Below, one piece after another: positions 62,997-64,000 of a stretch of DNA of 64,000 nucleotides. A program made the translations under genes and the position numbers. The notes under the pieces were generated by a model. The model searched no databases. It saw only the letters and a program-made list of their open reading frames with translations, and had not been told where the DNA came from. How positions within the stretch are numbered: the stretch's first letter is position 1; the number at the start of each line of letters is the position of its first letter. Source of the stretch: Rheinheimera salexigens (GTDB taxonomy: Bacteria; Pseudomonadota; Gammaproteobacteria; Enterobacterales; Alteromonadaceae); the NCBI RefSeq assembly GCF_001752395.1, contig NZ_MKEK01000001.1, positions 1,983,259 to 2,047,258 on the forward strand, given 5' to 3'.

Positions 62997-64000
62997 AATG
63001 GATTGTTTACTGTATCAGGAACCATTTCAACACGAGCATTATTGCCCTGAACAGCAAGGTGTAAGATTTTATCTTGCTTGGTTTCTGGTCTGTTTTGACT
63101 AATATTATCCAGGAAACGAAACCAAGACCATTCACCCGCTTGGCTAGTATTTGCCGGTAAACCGGCATTCGCTGGAGTGAAAACTAAACGGGTTTCTAGT
63201 TTATTTCTGTCACCTGGCCAAAAAAATTGCCGCATTCTTGAGGGGCCATGCCGATAGGATAGCTCTTGGCCGTCTAACTCTAAGAGTAAATGGGTTATAT
63301 GCCGGTCAAGATAAATTGGCCTTAAACTAAAGCCTACATTTAACTTCTGACTGCCTTCGGCAAAAAAGGCAGCGCGTATTTGCTGAGCATTTTGAAAAGT
63401 TTTTAATACTTGGTGATCTAAACCAATATCCTTTTTAAACGTCCAAGTGGCGCGACTGGTGTTAACAAATGGCTTTAAATATTCAGCAAAAAATTGCTCT
63501 AACGTACCGCCATAACCAAAGAAACGTTCAAAATCTCGCAACTTAATATCATTAGAACTGGCTCTATTCAGTGGATAACGACCAGCAATGGCGCGTTTAT
63601 ATTCCGCTAAGACAGTGCCTTGCCAAGCTTCATTAATATGTTGGCGGCTACCTTGAGCAAATAGCTGAGTGGTTTCAGTAGAAATATCACCTAACCAATC
63701 TGAAAAAGGTTGCGGAATATCACTTTTCAGCCGGCGTAAGGCGACACTTAATTCATTACTGCCTTTGCCACTAAGCTGATTACTATACGCTTGTCTAGCC
63801 ATACCGCCTGGCATATATAAGCGCTCTAAATAATCATGATACAGTCGACTTGTAGCTTCTATTTGGCTGAACTCTGCTTCACCTAACTTTAAAATAGCGG
63901 CAAAAGCGTGCTCAACTTCTTTACCGGGTAACGACTTCGCCATATTAGGCATTTTATCTGGCATAATTCGGGTTAACCGCGATTTCTGAGAGGAGAACGT
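62951..64000 (-). CDS. tssM: T6SS membrane-complex protein TssM (C-terminal part, cut by window edge)
   Basis: The frame is open to the right edge, so the N-terminal membrane and ATPase part lies outside. The visible 350 residues are the periplasmic C-terminal portion: FAAILKLGEAEFSQIEATSRLYHDYLERLY, GRYPLNRASSNDIKLRDFERFFGYGGTLEQFFAEYLKPFV, YRHGPSRMRQFFWPGD and WSWFRFLDN. It binds TssJ and TssL in the envelope. No sign of truncation at the 3' end. Confidence 0.92.
   Translation of the reverse strand, partial: TFSSQKSRLTRIMPDKMPNMAKSLPGKEVEHAFAAILKLGEAEFSQIEATSRLYHDYLERLYMPGGMARQAYSNQLSGKGSNELSVALRRLKSDIPQPFSDWLGDISTETTQLFAQGSRQHINEAWQGTVLAEYKRAIAGRYPLNRASSNDIKLRDFERFFGYGGTLEQFFAEYLKPFVNTSRATWTFKKDIGLDHQVLKTFQNAQQIRAAFFAEGSQKLNVGFSLRPIYLDRHITHLLLELDGQELSYRHGPSRMRQFFWPGDRNKLETRLVFTPANAGLPANTSQAGEWSWFRFLDNISQNRPETKQDKILHLAVQGNNARVEMVPDTVNNPFWNKALEAFSCPATL

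Overview
The window looks like chromosomal DNA of a free-living, moderately AT-rich gammaproteobacterium, probably an Alteromonadales/Rheinheimera-type aquatic bacterium. This is inferred from gene content: the uup-glutaredoxin-rlmL block, tandem initiator tRNAs, a trimethylamine monooxygenase-like gene, a PEP-CTERM protein and an ImpD/TagJ-containing type VI secretion system (T6SS). No species-level marker is visible.

Layout. (1) 1-5630 is housekeeping: a DUF3466 protein (cut by the window edge), the ABC-F ATPase Uup, a small glutaredoxin, the 23S rRNA methyltransferase RlmKL, then two identical tRNA-fMet genes with promoter and terminator, and a third, decayed tRNA-fMet copy. (2) 5981-30793 is a roughly 25 kb accessory catabolic cluster. 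It holds four VOC-fold proteins, an MDR reductase whose start is frameshifted, a GST, an HMG-CoA-lyase-like enzyme, a class III CoA-transferase, a LeuCD-like hydratase, two VAO-type FAD oxidases, a GntR/HutC regulator, two related membrane proteins, a tandem alpha/beta hydrolase lacking both nucleophile serines, an amine-oxidase/cytochrome c fusion lipoprotein, a TonB receptor and an MFS carrier. Together they suggest uptake of a small hydrophobic molecule, flavin-dependent oxidation in two compartments, and a lower pathway ending in a citramalyl-CoA-type cleavage. I cannot name the substrate; this is my main candidate for an undescribed system. (3) 31051-40016 is mixed: a decayed DUF3307 gene, an exported M17 aminopeptidase, a small hydrolase, a PEP-CTERM protein, an AT-rich gap, a tmm-like monooxygenase, SelO, a MAPEG protein and an SDR. 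(4) 40160-64000 is a T6SS locus entirely on the minus strand. Structural genes run from tssM (cut by the right edge) through tagF, a PP2C phosphatase, tssA, tssB, tssC, a second tssC-like gene, tagJ, tssE, tssF, tssG, clpV and hcp. An effector module follows: VgrG, PAAR, a TIGR02270 protein, a thiolase-fold protein, a 1360-residue Rhs protein ending in a TNT-type NADase domain, and an abutting zinc-ribbon-like immunity candidate.

How it works together. The T6SS module reads as spike (VgrG-PAAR), probable loading proteins, NAD-destroying toxin and antidote. In the catabolic cluster, gene pairs with ATGA or TAATG overlaps (VOC/membrane protein, DUF/membrane protein, GST/MDR, LeuC/LeuD) indicate co-translation. 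AT-rich divergent control regions between operons carry inverted repeats that the GntR regulator could bind.

Limits: identifications rest on reading motifs and remembered family features, with no database search. No CRISPR array, insertion sequence, integrase or rRNA gene was seen.
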